Part shown: positions 7,598-15,031 of the stretch, one piece after another | Layout of the letters: each line of letters begins with the position of its first letter | How positions within the stretch are numbered: position 1 is the first letter of the stretch | Source of the DNA: Sphingobium sp. SCG-1 | GTDB taxonomy: Bacteria; Pseudomonadota; Alphaproteobacteria; Sphingomonadales; Sphingomonadaceae | NCBI RefSeq assembly: GCF_002953135.1 | Contig: NZ_CP026372.1 | Location: forward strand, 4,059,001-4,123,000 | Length of the DNA stretch: 64,000 bases | Reading direction: 5' to 3' | Made by a program: the position numbers and the translations under genes | Notes under the pieces: model-generated | The model's database searches: none | Seen by the model: the letters and a program-made list of their open reading frames with translations, nothing else | Told to the model about the DNA's origin: nothing

Positions 7598-8851
7598 ATG
7601 GCATGGCTGGATACGCGACAAAAGTTGGAAATACTCGCTGACGCGGCCAAATATGATGCGTCTTGCGCGTCTTCAGGCACGTCCAAGCGCAACAGCATCA
7701 GTGGACCTAAAGGCGGAATAGGATCCACGGAAGGCATGGGGATTTGCCATGCCTACGCGCCCGATGGACGCTGTATTTCGCTGCTGAAGATCCTGCTGAC
7801 GAATAGCTGCGTCTTTGACTGCCATTATTGCATCAACCGCAAGAGCAGCAACGTGCGCCGCGCGCGCTTTACGGTGGAGGAAGTGGTTGATCTTACCCTC
7901 TCCTTCTATCGGCGCAATTATATCGAAGGTCTGTTCCTGTCGTCCGGCATCATCAAATCGCCGGATTACACAATGGAGCGGGTCGTCGCGGTTGCGCGCA
8001 GCCTGCGGGAGGATCATCATTTCCGCGGCTATATCCATTTGAAGACGATACCGGATGCCGATCCTGAACTGATCCGGGAGGCCGGCCTTCATGCCGACCG
8101 GATATCCATCAATGTCGAGCTTCCGACTCGGGCGGGACTGACACGCCTTGCGCCGGAGAAAGACAGCGATCGGATTGAAGGTGCGATGGGTTCGATGCAG
8201 GCGGAGATGGCAGACAATAAGGATGCCCGAAAAAAGTATCGAAGCGCTCCCAAATTTGCGCCGGCAGGGCAATCGACGCAGATGATCGTTGGTGCGGATG
8301 ATGCCAACGACCAAGCGATCATCACGCGCGCAAGCAATTTATACGGGCGTTTTGGTTTGAGACGCGTCTACTATAGTGCCTTCTCGCCCATTCCTTCGGC
8401 AAGCGCCGTGTTGCCGCTCCAGCGTCCTCCACTCATCCGCGAGCATCGGCTGTATCAGTCCGACTGGCTGATGCGTTTTTACGGTTACTCCGCACAGGAA
8501 GTGGCGAATGCCGCCGATGCAGAGACGGGCAACCTGCCGCTCGACATCGATCCGAAACTTGCATGGGCACTGAAGAACCGAGCGCAATTTCCGGTCGACG
8601 TGAACCGGGCGCCGCGCGAAATGCTGCTGCGGGTTCCGGGTTTAGGTGTAAAAGCCGTCAACGCGATTTTGAGAACGCGCCGCTTTCGAACGTTGCGGTT
8701 AGACGATGTTGCACGACTGACGGCATCGATCGTCAAAATTCGACCATTTTTGATTACCTCCGACTGGCGTCCGGTGGTATTGTCGGATCGCGCCGAGCTG
8801 CGCCGCTTGATAGCTCCCAAACCAAGGCAGCTTGATCTGTTTGCAGCGTGA
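7598..8851 (+). CDS. Putative DNA modification/repair radical SAM protein with HhH domain and clamp-binding tail
   Basis: 417 residues. The radical SAM cluster motif CX3CX2C is C71, C75 and C78 in SCVFDCHYC. The N-terminus (KLEILADAAKYDASCASSG) and overall pattern match the family annotated as 'putative DNA modification/repair radical SAM protein', which typically accompanies DUF4130/UdgX proteins. A helix-hairpin-helix at about 341-370 (LLRVPGLGVKAVNAIL) predicts DNA binding. The protein ends QLDLFAA, and QLDLF at 411-415 fits the sliding-clamp-binding consensus QL(S/D)LF. The substrate is unknown; by analogy to spore photoproduct lyase it may act on a damaged base. The gene has an SOS-like leaderless promoter. 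Confidence 0.9.
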   Translation: MAWLDTRQKLEILADAAKYDASCASSGTSKRNSISGPKGGIGSTEGMGICHAYAPDGRCISLLKILLTNSCVFDCHYCINRKSSNVRRARFTVEEVVDLTLSFYRRNYIEGLFLSSGIIKSPDYTMERVVAVARSLREDHHFRGYIHLKTIPDADPELIREAGLHADRISINVELPTRAGLTRLAPEKDSDRIEGAMGSMQAEMADNKDARKKYRSAPKFAPAGQSTQMIVGADDANDQAIITRASNLYGRFGLRRVYYSAFSPIPSASAVLPLQRPPLIREHRLYQSDWLMRFYGYSAQEVANAADAETGNLPLDIDPKLAWALKNRAQFPVDVNRAPREMLLRVPGLGVKAVNAILRTRRFRTLRLDDVARLTASIVKIRPFLITSDWRPVVLSDRAELRRLIAPKPRQLDLFAA

Positions 8852-8948
8852 GAGAGTAACAAATCAGCGCTCTGCTGCAATTTTTAATTGATTTGCAAGC
8901 GCGCGCATGAAACCTTGGGTGGAACGGTAACCGGCAAGGGGCTTTGCG

Positions 8949-9308
8949 GTGGCATCCATGTTTCCGACTAAATCTGTCGAAAACGATAGGATGGTGGATT
9001 ACGCCAGGAAAATGAGCAGCCATGTCGCGGCGGCGCTGGTGTTATTCGCCGTTCTGCAAATTGCCGTGGTGGCTAAGACGGGCGGCTCGCTCCTGATGCA
9101 TTTTGGGATCTTTCTGGCCATCGGCGGTTTCTCGATCGCGGCAAGGGGGCTGGAACGGCGTTGGTCATATCTTGGTAGGCAGAACATCGGAGCAGACCGA
9201 TTGAAGGCTCAGTTTCAGGCTGATCTATTACCGCTCTGGAGCGCATCGCTGGTCGCACCCTTTTTGTGGATACCGGTCGCCGTAGCGGGTCGCCTCCTTT
9301 TCTCCTGA
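8949..9308 (+). CDS. Small two-helix membrane protein, hypothetical
   Basis: 119 residues from GTG 8949 (an ATG at 8958 is the alternative start). Two hydrophobic stretches lie near 24-62 (VAAALVLFAVLQIAVV and LLMHFGIFLAIGGFSIAA, probably two close helices), and one lies near 94-117 (LLPLWSASLVAPFLWIPVAVAG). A basic loop ERRWSYLGRQNIG joins them. I recognise no family. It sits between the radical SAM gene (97 nt upstream) and the hemerythrin gene (53 nt downstream) on the same strand, so it may belong to that module or be a bystander. Confidence 0.6.
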   Translation: MASMFPTKSVENDRMVDYARKMSSHVAAALVLFAVLQIAVVAKTGGSLLMHFGIFLAIGGFSIAARGLERRWSYLGRQNIGADRLKAQFQADLLPLWSASLVAPFLWIPVAVAGRLLFS

Positions 9309-9327
9309 ACCTTTTGCCATGATCGAT

Positions 9328-9356
9328 GGTTCTTCCTGCACTTAATCAGGAGAACC
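9328..9356 (+). promoter_or_regulatory. Hairpin sequestering the Shine-Dalgarno of the hemerythrin-udgX unit
   Basis: GGTTCT-t-CCTG (9328-9338) pairs with CAGGAGAACC (9347-9356) around an 8-nt loop, giving a 10-bp stem with one bulged T. The right arm contains the AGGAG ribosome-binding site (9348-9352) of the ATG at 9362. Such a fold would block initiation when closed. It could act as an RNA thermosensor-like switch or as a target of a trans factor. It could also be a chance palindrome left at the end of the preceding gene. Confidence 0.45.
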
Positions 9357-9361
9357 CGACC

Positions 9362-9829
9362 ATGGCCGGTGCCGATATCTTTGATGCGCTAAAGCAGGAC
9401 CACGATCAGCATCGCCTGTTGCTAGACAAGCTTACCGATGCGAAGGGCGAGAACGAGCGCTGTGCCAAGCTGTTCGATCAATTCAGGATCGAAGTGACGG
9501 CGCATGCCGCCGCCGAAGAAGAAACGCTGTATGCAACTATGTTGTCGCGTCCCGATCTGCGCGAAGATGCGCAGCATAGCGTGTCGGAACACAAGGAAAT
9601 CGACGATTATCTCGACGAATTGAACGAACTTGAAGCTGGTTCGGATCAGTGGGAAGCAACGTTTGAGAAGATGAAGAAGCGCTACCTCCACCACATTGAT
9701 GAGGAAGAGGAAGAGATGTTCCCTGACGCAGCCGAGGAACTGTCCTCCAGCGAAGAAAAGGCGTTGGCCGACCGATTTGCCGAGCGGAAGCCCGCCGAAC
9801 TGGAACGCGCGCAGGCGGCAGACGAATAG
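9362..9829 (+). CDS. Hemerythrin HHE cation-binding domain protein
   Basis: 155 residues. The start MAGADIFDALKQDHDQHR is chosen because AGGAG lies 9 nt upstream. The residues of a four-helix di-iron hemerythrin are visible: HDQH near the N-terminus, HAAAEEETLY, HKEIDDYLDEL, and HHIDEEEEEMFPDA. Such proteins bind O2 or NO, or carry iron. It ends 10 nt before the DUF4130-UdgX gene, so the two are probably one transcriptional unit. A role in protecting the iron-sulfur proteins on either side from oxygen is my inference, not established. Confidence 0.88.
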   Translation: MAGADIFDALKQDHDQHRLLLDKLTDAKGENERCAKLFDQFRIEVTAHAAAEEETLYATMLSRPDLREDAQHSVSEHKEIDDYLDELNELEAGSDQWEATFEKMKKRYLHHIDEEEEEMFPDAAEELSSSEEKALADRFAERKPAELERAQAADE

Positions 9830-9839
9830 AAGAGCTGCG

Positions 9840-11264
9840 ATGTATCGCGTCAGCCTGTCCGCCGACGATGATTTCGAAGGTTGGCGCGATGCCGCACGGG
9901 CGCTCGCAGTCTCACAGATTCCGGCATCGGATATCGTCTGGAGCGTTGGGTCCGGAGGAAGCGACCTGTTCGGGGATCAGCCCGTACCTGCCGCTAATCC
10001 GCTGGCGGGCTTCGGCGTACCCAAGCCGTTTATCGATCTTGCCCAATCTGCCATACTGCATAGCGACCCCGAGCGATTTTCGCTGCTTTATGCGGTGCTG
10101 CTTCGGGTACGATCGCAGCCCTCCGATATGCAGGATCGCGCCGATCCGCTGCTGCGACGAGTTGAAATGCTGGCCAAGGCGGTACGCCGGGATATCCACA
10201 AGATGCGGGCCTTTGTTCGCTTCCGCGAGGTGGAGGACACGGGAAAGACAGAAAAACGTTATGTCGCCTGGTTCGAGCCTGAACATCATATCGTCCGCCG
10301 CAACGCAGGCTTCTTCGTGCGGCGCTTCGCCAATATGCACTGGTCGATACTTACGCCTGAACTCAGCATCCATTGGGACGGTGAGCGCCTGCAGGAAAGT
10401 CCCGGCGCTGAGCGGGGCGACGCGCCCTCGGAAGACCCCGTAGAGGACATCTGGAAAGGCTATTACGCGGCGATCTTCAACCCCGCGCGGTTGAAGGTGG
10501 GGGCGATGCTCTCCGAAATGCCGAAGAAATACTGGCGTAACTTGCCGGAGGCTTCCATGATCCCAAATTTGATCGCTGGCGCGCAGGCTCGTGAAGCGAA
10601 TATGATTGCGGCCAGTCCGAAGCCATCGGCACCTCCCCCGACGCGCGCCGCAACTCCAGGAGATAATGCCCAAGGCGCATGGGAAGCGCTTCGTGCGGAC
10701 GCAATGGGCTGTACACGTTGCCACTTGCATCTGCTCGGAACGCAGACCGTGTTTGGTGAAGGGCCAATTGGCGCACGGTTGATGATTATAGGCGAGCAAC
10801 CCGGCGATCAGGAGGATCTGGCAGGACGGCCATTCGTCGGCCCTGCGGGAAAGGTGTTCGACGCGGCGCTGGAGCAGGCCGGTATAGATCGGGCGCGGGT
10901 GTACCTCACCAACGCGGTCAAGCATTTCAAGCACGAGCTACGCGGCAAACGGCGCATCCATCAGACACCGCAAACCGCGGAGATACAAGCCTGCCGCTGG
11001 TGGCTTCAGCAGGAGACGGAGATCATCCGCCCCCGGATCACACTTGCTTTAGGCGCGACCGCCGCGCGCGCGATGATCGGCAAGACCGTGACGATCGGCA
11101 AGACGAGGGGCGCGCCGATCATATTGGAAAATGGCGGTGAAGGCTGGGTGACGGTGCATCCAAGCTACCTTCTGCGTATTCCCGATGCGGCAAAGGCAGC
11201 GGAAGAACGGGAGCGTTTTGTTGAAGACCTCCGCAATGTTCGCGAAAGGCTAGAGGCGGCCTAA
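9840..11264 (+). CDS. udgX: DUF4130 - UdgX uracil-DNA-binding fusion protein
   Basis: 474 residues. An N-terminal DUF4130 region (about 1-240) joins through a Pro/Ala-rich linker (258-280) to a family-4-like uracil-DNA glycosylase of the UdgX type. The UDG part has GEQPGDQEDLAGRPF at 318-332, KRRIH at 370-374 and HPSYLLR at 440-446. In mycobacterial UdgX the His of KRRIH bonds covalently to the abasic site after uracil release. C291, C294 and C385 are likely [4Fe-4S] ligands; H362 sits where classical UDG4 has the remaining cysteine. The start ATG lies 10 nt after the hemerythrin stop. Convergent with the next gene by 4 nt. Confidence 0.92.
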   Translation: MYRVSLSADDDFEGWRDAARALAVSQIPASDIVWSVGSGGSDLFGDQPVPAANPLAGFGVPKPFIDLAQSAILHSDPERFSLLYAVLLRVRSQPSDMQDRADPLLRRVEMLAKAVRRDIHKMRAFVRFREVEDTGKTEKRYVAWFEPEHHIVRRNAGFFVRRFANMHWSILTPELSIHWDGERLQESPGAERGDAPSEDPVEDIWKGYYAAIFNPARLKVGAMLSEMPKKYWRNLPEASMIPNLIAGAQAREANMIAASPKPSAPPPTRAATPGDNAQGAWEALRADAMGCTRCHLHLLGTQTVFGEGPIGARLMIIGEQPGDQEDLAGRPFVGPAGKVFDAALEQAGIDRARVYLTNAVKHFKHELRGKRRIHQTPQTAEIQACRWWLQQETEIIRPRITLALGATAARAMIGKTVTIGKTRGAPIILENGGEGWVTVHPSYLLRIPDAAKAAEERERFVEDLRNVRERLEAA

Positions 11265-11662
11265 ACCAGCCCCAACCGGGCCAGTTCCCCCAGCAGCGCG
11301 GCCGGCATCGCCTCCGCGCCGGCAGTGCCATTCCCCAGGTCCAATGGCGCGTCCTTCTCCTCCAGATACCGCCAGCCCTGATGCGCGCGCTTCGGGCGCG
11401 CCTCCACAGCGATCAGCCGTGGCTCCAGCCTGATCCAATGGCGGCCCTCTGGCGTCGGTTCAAACCCCAGGATCGGGCTGCGGCCCACAATGATGTGACT
11501 ATGAATCCAGTAGAGCGATCCCCCCGCCATTTCTCCGACGCGCTTGGGCAAGTAGCGCGTCGTCAGGCGTGCCTCGCCCCGCTCTTCGTGCGATTCCAGC
11601 CAAGCCCGCAATGTTTCAGGGCTCTCGCTCATGAAGGCGATCTTGGTCATGTGCAGGGGCAT
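11261..11662 (-). CDS. DUF1489 family protein
   Basis: 133 residues starting at MPLHMTKIAF; the open frame extends further upstream into mgtE, but this start gives the usual length and N-terminus. Landmarks are TRYLPKRVGEM, GGSLYWIHSHIIVGRSPILGF and GRHWIRLEPRLIAVEARPKRAHQGWRYLE, the conserved core of DUF1489, a small alphaproteobacterial family of unknown function. It starts 11 nt after the mgtE stop, so it is probably co-transcribed with mgtE. Its stop overlaps the udgX stop by 4 nt. Confidence 0.85.
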   Translation of the reverse strand: MPLHMTKIAFMSESPETLRAWLESHEERGEARLTTRYLPKRVGEMAGGSLYWIHSHIIVGRSPILGFEPTPEGRHWIRLEPRLIAVEARPKRAHQGWRYLEEKDAPLDLGNGTAGAEAMPAALLGELARLGLV

Positions 11663-11673
11663 AGCGAGGAATG

Positions 11674-13089
11674 CTAGTGCAGGTTGAAAGCGGTAGCGAG
11701 TCCAAGGAACGCGAAGAAGCCAGTGCAATCTGTGGCCATGGTCACGAACACCGCAGACGAAACGGCAGGATCGACGTTGTTGCGCTCAAGCGTAATCGGG
11801 ATCAACACGCCCGCCAGACCCGCGACAAGATTCGTCGTCAGGATCGCAAGGCCAAAGACGAAGGAAAGATCCGCACGTCCATAGAGCAGGTAAGATCCGA
11901 TCCCGATTAACGTACCCAGCACAAGCCCATTGGTGGCAGCGATACGAAACTCGCGTGCGATCATGCGGAGCGTATTGGAGCTGGTAAGCTGATTGGTAGC
12001 CAACGCGCGCACCACGACTGCGAGTGTCTGCGTACCGGCATTGCCGCCCATGCCGGACACTATGCCCATCAAAGCGGCCAGCAGGGCAAACCGCGCAATC
12101 GTCCCCTCAAACAATCCTACCACGGATGCGGCAATCATCGCTGTTCCAAGGTTCACGACGAGCCACACCAACCGCGTCCTGACGGTCAGCAGCACCGGCT
12201 GGTTGATGTCGCCCTCACCCGCGCCCGACAGCCGCAGGATATCCTCGCCAGCCTCTTCCTGAACGATATGCAGGATGTCATCGACGGTAATCATGCCGAC
12301 CAGCCGCCCGCCATGGTCCACGACGGCAGCGGAAATCAGCGCATATTTCTGGAAACGGAGAGCAACTTCTTCCTGATCCATATCGACGGGGATCAACGTC
12401 TGCTCGCGCTTCATGAGGTCGGCCATCGGAATATCGCGCGGGCAGGTCAGTATCCAGCTTAGCTGGCAAGTGCCGATCGGCTTGTGCGCTGGATCGACGA
12501 CGAAGATTTCCCAGAAGTCGCTGGTAATGTCGCCATGATCGCGCAGGTAATCGATAACCTGACCGACTGTCATATGCTCGGGAACGGCCATCAGGTCGCG
12601 CTGCATCAGGCGGCCGGCGGACTCTTCGGGGTAGGACAGCGCGCTTTCTATCGCAGCGCGGTCTTCGGGGTCCATGGCCTCCAGCACCGCCTGCTGGTCC
12701 GCCTGCTCCATGTCCTCGATGATCGCAACGGCATCGTCGGTGTCGAGTTCGCGCGCGAATTCAGCGACCTGCTCAGGCCGCAAGACGTCGATTAGATCAT
12801 CGCGGACATAGTCGTTGAGTTCGGAGAGAACCTCGGCCCCGACGAGATCACCCAGCGCAGCCGCCACATCGGCCCGGCGTTCGGACGGCGTGAGTTCCAG
12901 AAGGTCGGCAATGTCCGCAGGATGGAGCGGCGAAACCAGTTCGCGTGCTTTGTCGGTGTCTTCGTCTTCAACCGCATCAAGAACCGCCCTGACGAAGCTC
13001 GGCTTTAGCCGATCGCCTTCATCATGCAGCGATTCTGCGGCTTCCGGCAGTTCCGCTTCGAGGGGATCGATCGCGTCTTGCTCGCTCAT
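11674..13089 (-). CDS. mgtE: Magnesium transporter MgtE
   Basis: 471 residues with the complete MgtE layout: an acidic N-terminal superhelical domain (1-150) with the repeated ADLLELTPSERR-like pattern, a pair of CBS domains (about 160-285) and five membrane helices (about 305-471). The transmembrane part carries GGNAGTQTLAV at 348-358 and the pore Asp in TDCTGFF near the end. The ATG at 13089 is chosen because AAGGAGG precedes it at good spacing; an in-frame start 24 nt upstream is less likely. CBS and N domains gate Mg2+ influx in the characterised homologue. It diverges from the cyclophilin gene. Confidence 0.95.
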   Translation of the reverse strand: MSEQDAIDPLEAELPEAAESLHDEGDRLKPSFVRAVLDAVEDEDTDKARELVSPLHPADIADLLELTPSERRADVAAALGDLVGAEVLSELNDYVRDDLIDVLRPEQVAEFARELDTDDAVAIIEDMEQADQQAVLEAMDPEDRAAIESALSYPEESAGRLMQRDLMAVPEHMTVGQVIDYLRDHGDITSDFWEIFVVDPAHKPIGTCQLSWILTCPRDIPMADLMKREQTLIPVDMDQEEVALRFQKYALISAAVVDHGGRLVGMITVDDILHIVQEEAGEDILRLSGAGEGDINQPVLLTVRTRLVWLVVNLGTAMIAASVVGLFEGTIARFALLAALMGIVSGMGGNAGTQTLAVVVRALATNQLTSSNTLRMIAREFRIAATNGLVLGTLIGIGSYLLYGRADLSFVFGLAILTTNLVAGLAGVLIPITLERNNVDPAVSSAVFVTMATDCTGFFAFLGLATAFNLH

Positions 13090-13244
13090 CGCCGCCTCCT
13101 TCACTGTCGCCACCTTCGGTCATCGGCCGTCTTTCGCTGATGCACAATATAAATGCAAGGATCGTGGCGTCTGTCGTCACCGGACTTTCATCGGCGCGAC
13201 AAACCCTTATATGAGCGGCAATTCAAACGGCACGAAAAGGATGC

Positions 13245-13697
13245 ATGATGGCCGACGAAACCTTGACACTCACTCTCGACACCGGCGATGTCGTCATCAA
13301 GCTGCGCCCTGATCTCGCGCCTGGCCATGTTGAGCGGATCACGACGCTTGCCAAGGAAGGCTTCTATGATGGCGTGGTGTTCCACCGCGTCATTCCTGGC
13401 TTCATGGCGCAGGGCGGCGACCCTACGGGAACTGGAATGGGCGGATCGAAGCTTCCCGACATCAAGGCGGAGTTCAACCGCGAACCGCACGTCCGTGGCG
13501 TCTGCTCGATGGCGCGCTCGTCAAATCCGAACAGCGCCAACAGCCAGTTCTTCATTTGCTTCGACGATGCCGGCTTCCTTGACGGCCAATACACCGTATG
13601 GGGCGAAGTGACCGAAGGCATGGAGCATGTCGACGCCCTTCCCAAGGGCGAGCCGCCGCGCACGCCCGGCAAAATCGTCAAGGCGACGGTCGCCTGA
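13245..13697 (+). CDS. ppiB: Peptidyl-prolyl cis-trans isomerase, cyclophilin type
   Basis: 150 residues forming one cyclophilin domain, with no signal peptide and so probably cytoplasmic. The active-site signature is complete: VVFHRVIPGFMAQGGDPTGTGMGG, then SMARSSNPNSANSQFFICFDDAGFLDGQYTVWGEV. It catalyses proline isomerisation in protein folding. AAAGGA lies upstream of tandem ATG codons (13245 and 13248), either of which may be the start. The 3' end overlaps that of the convergent lipoprotein gene by 20 nt. Confidence 0.95.
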   Translation: MMADETLTLTLDTGDVVIKLRPDLAPGHVERITTLAKEGFYDGVVFHRVIPGFMAQGGDPTGTGMGGSKLPDIKAEFNREPHVRGVCSMARSSNPNSANSQFFICFDDAGFLDGQYTVWGEVTEGMEHVDALPKGEPPRTPGKIVKATVA

Positions 13698-14358
13698 CGT
13701 TATTCGGCTGCGACGATACGTTGGAGCCAATTGATGCAGGGGCTTGGACCGGAATGGACCAAGCCCCTATTTCCTGTATGTGCCAGCGGCGCTGCTCGGC
13801 GGTCGATCCCGGCACATCATTCACGCGGCGCAGCACGACGGAACGTAATGCGTAGTACGGCTTACCCGTGGCCTTCACCCGCGCGTAAATTTGCACGGGC
13901 ACCGTCACATATTCCGATCCAGCCGCGCCTTGTGGATCAAGGGGCGCACCGATATTCGCATGTATCTCGCTGAAGCCAGCGAAGTGCCTTGCAAAGGCCT
14001 TGGCATCCTCGTCGCCATGAGGCGTGCCATCACGCCATAGATCTTGCGCTTCATCAAAGCGCTTCGACTCCAGCAGTGCATAATAGCCCTGAACGATCTG
14101 GGCGGCGCCTTGTGCGCTGTCGGGATCGATCTTTCCTTCAGACTGCGGCTCGGTCGGCACCGGCAGCCCGCCCGGCGTACCTGGTGCGGGCGGGTTCAAC
14201 GGCTCCATGACCGAAAGTGCCTGCGCCTTCACGGTCTGCTCCATGTTGGACGTGTTAGCACCCTCCGCGACATTCTCCAGCACGTTGCGCTGGTCAGGCG
14301 CACAGCCCGAAGCGGCTCCCAGCAACAATAACGCTGCCCAAGCTTCAGGCGATCTCAT
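13678..14358 (-). CDS. Hypothetical lipoprotein
   Basis: 226 residues beginning with a lipoprotein signal whose lipobox is ASGC with the lipidated cysteine at 19. After a Pro-rich linker (about 50-75) comes a region with QIVQGYYALLESKRFDEAQDLWRDG and YVTVPVQIYARVKATGKPYYALRSVVLRRVNDVPG, resembling NTF2-like or DUF4864-type periplasmic domains. I cannot name the family with confidence. Its start codon shares one base with the stop of the upstream lipoprotein gene, so the two are translationally coupled. Confidence 0.7.
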   Translation of the reverse strand: MRSPEAWAALLLLGAASGCAPDQRNVLENVAEGANTSNMEQTVKAQALSVMEPLNPPAPGTPGGLPVPTEPQSEGKIDPDSAQGAAQIVQGYYALLESKRFDEAQDLWRDGTPHGDEDAKAFARHFAGFSEIHANIGAPLDPQGAAGSEYVTVPVQIYARVKATGKPYYALRSVVLRRVNDVPGSTAEQRRWHIQEIGAWSIPVQAPASIGSNVSSQPNNVRRPSP

Positions 14359-14960
14359 TATTGCGGACGCTGCCGACCGCGAAAACCGCCCCGCCCTCGA
14401 TCCTGACGCGGCGTGAAGGTGGGACGCTCAGCACGAGTGACGCCGCGATCAACGCGATTATTGTCGCGAAAGGAAGGGCGCTCGGGGCGGGGGCGGACGG
14501 CAGCCTGGCCTTCGACTTGGGCCTGCCCATTTTGCCGCCACGCGCGACGACCCTCAAAACTGCGATCAGCTTGCCCATCGCGGCGGCCGTAGGTGCGGCC
14601 GTTGTCACCATCGCGCCTGCGCCAGTCATTCCGCCCCCGATCGAAATCAGGGCGGCGGGCCTGATCGCGTGCGCGATATTGCTGACGTCGCACTTCCCAA
14701 TAAGACCGCTGGCGATCATCCCAACGATGGCGGCGACCACCACGATCGAACACATAATAGCCAGTGCCGGGATAGTAGTAGTCGTTATACCAGCCGCCGT
14801 AGTATCCGGGATTGTAATAGCCGCCGGGATAATAGTCGCCTGCATAGCCAGTGCCGACGGATACGCCGCCATAACCATAACCATCATCATAGGCACAGCC
14901 GCCAAGGCTGAGCGCGGACAGGAGACCAACGAAGATCAAACGGGGCGAGCGGGAAGCCAT
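14358..14960 (-). CDS. Tyr/Gly-rich then Arg-rich lipoprotein, hypothetical
   Basis: 200 residues. A signal peptide with lipobox LGGC puts the lipidated Cys at about 22. Residues 25-70 are a low-complexity Tyr/Gly segment (repeats like GYGYGG, YYPGGYYNPGYYGG). The rest is strongly basic (RRRDGDNGRTYGRRDGQ and similar), so it could bind acidic polymers or peptidoglycan. A 211-residue open frame on the opposite strand is a shadow of this biased composition. AAAAGGAGAAAG precedes the ATG, and an imperfect hairpin (14970-14992) partly covers it. Coupled to the downstream lipoprotein gene. Confidence 0.75.
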   Translation of the reverse strand: MASRSPRLIFVGLLSALSLGGCAYDDGYGYGGVSVGTGYAGDYYPGGYYNPGYYGGWYNDYYYPGTGYYVFDRGGRRHRWDDRQRSYWEVRRQQYRARDQARRPDFDRGRNDWRRRDGDNGRTYGRRDGQADRSFEGRRAWRQNGQAQVEGQAAVRPRPERPSFRDNNRVDRGVTRAERPTFTPRQDRGRGGFRGRQRPQ

Positions 14961-15031
14961 CGGCTTTCTCCTTTTCAGAACATGCTGAAAGGGTAACGCG
15001 CCACGGTTGAATTGGTTGTGAACGGAAACGG

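Noticed and set aside
9301..9332. GAACC ... GGTTC near hemerythrin as a second SOS box
   Set aside because: The half-sites are inverted rather than directly repeated and the spacing is wrong for the alphaproteobacterial LexA site.
14361..14996. 211-codon hydrophobic open frame opposite the Tyr/Gly lipoprotein
   Set aside because: It is an Ala/Ile-rich mirror of the Tyr/Gly and Arg repeats; the lipoprotein has a signal peptide, lipobox and ribosome-binding site.
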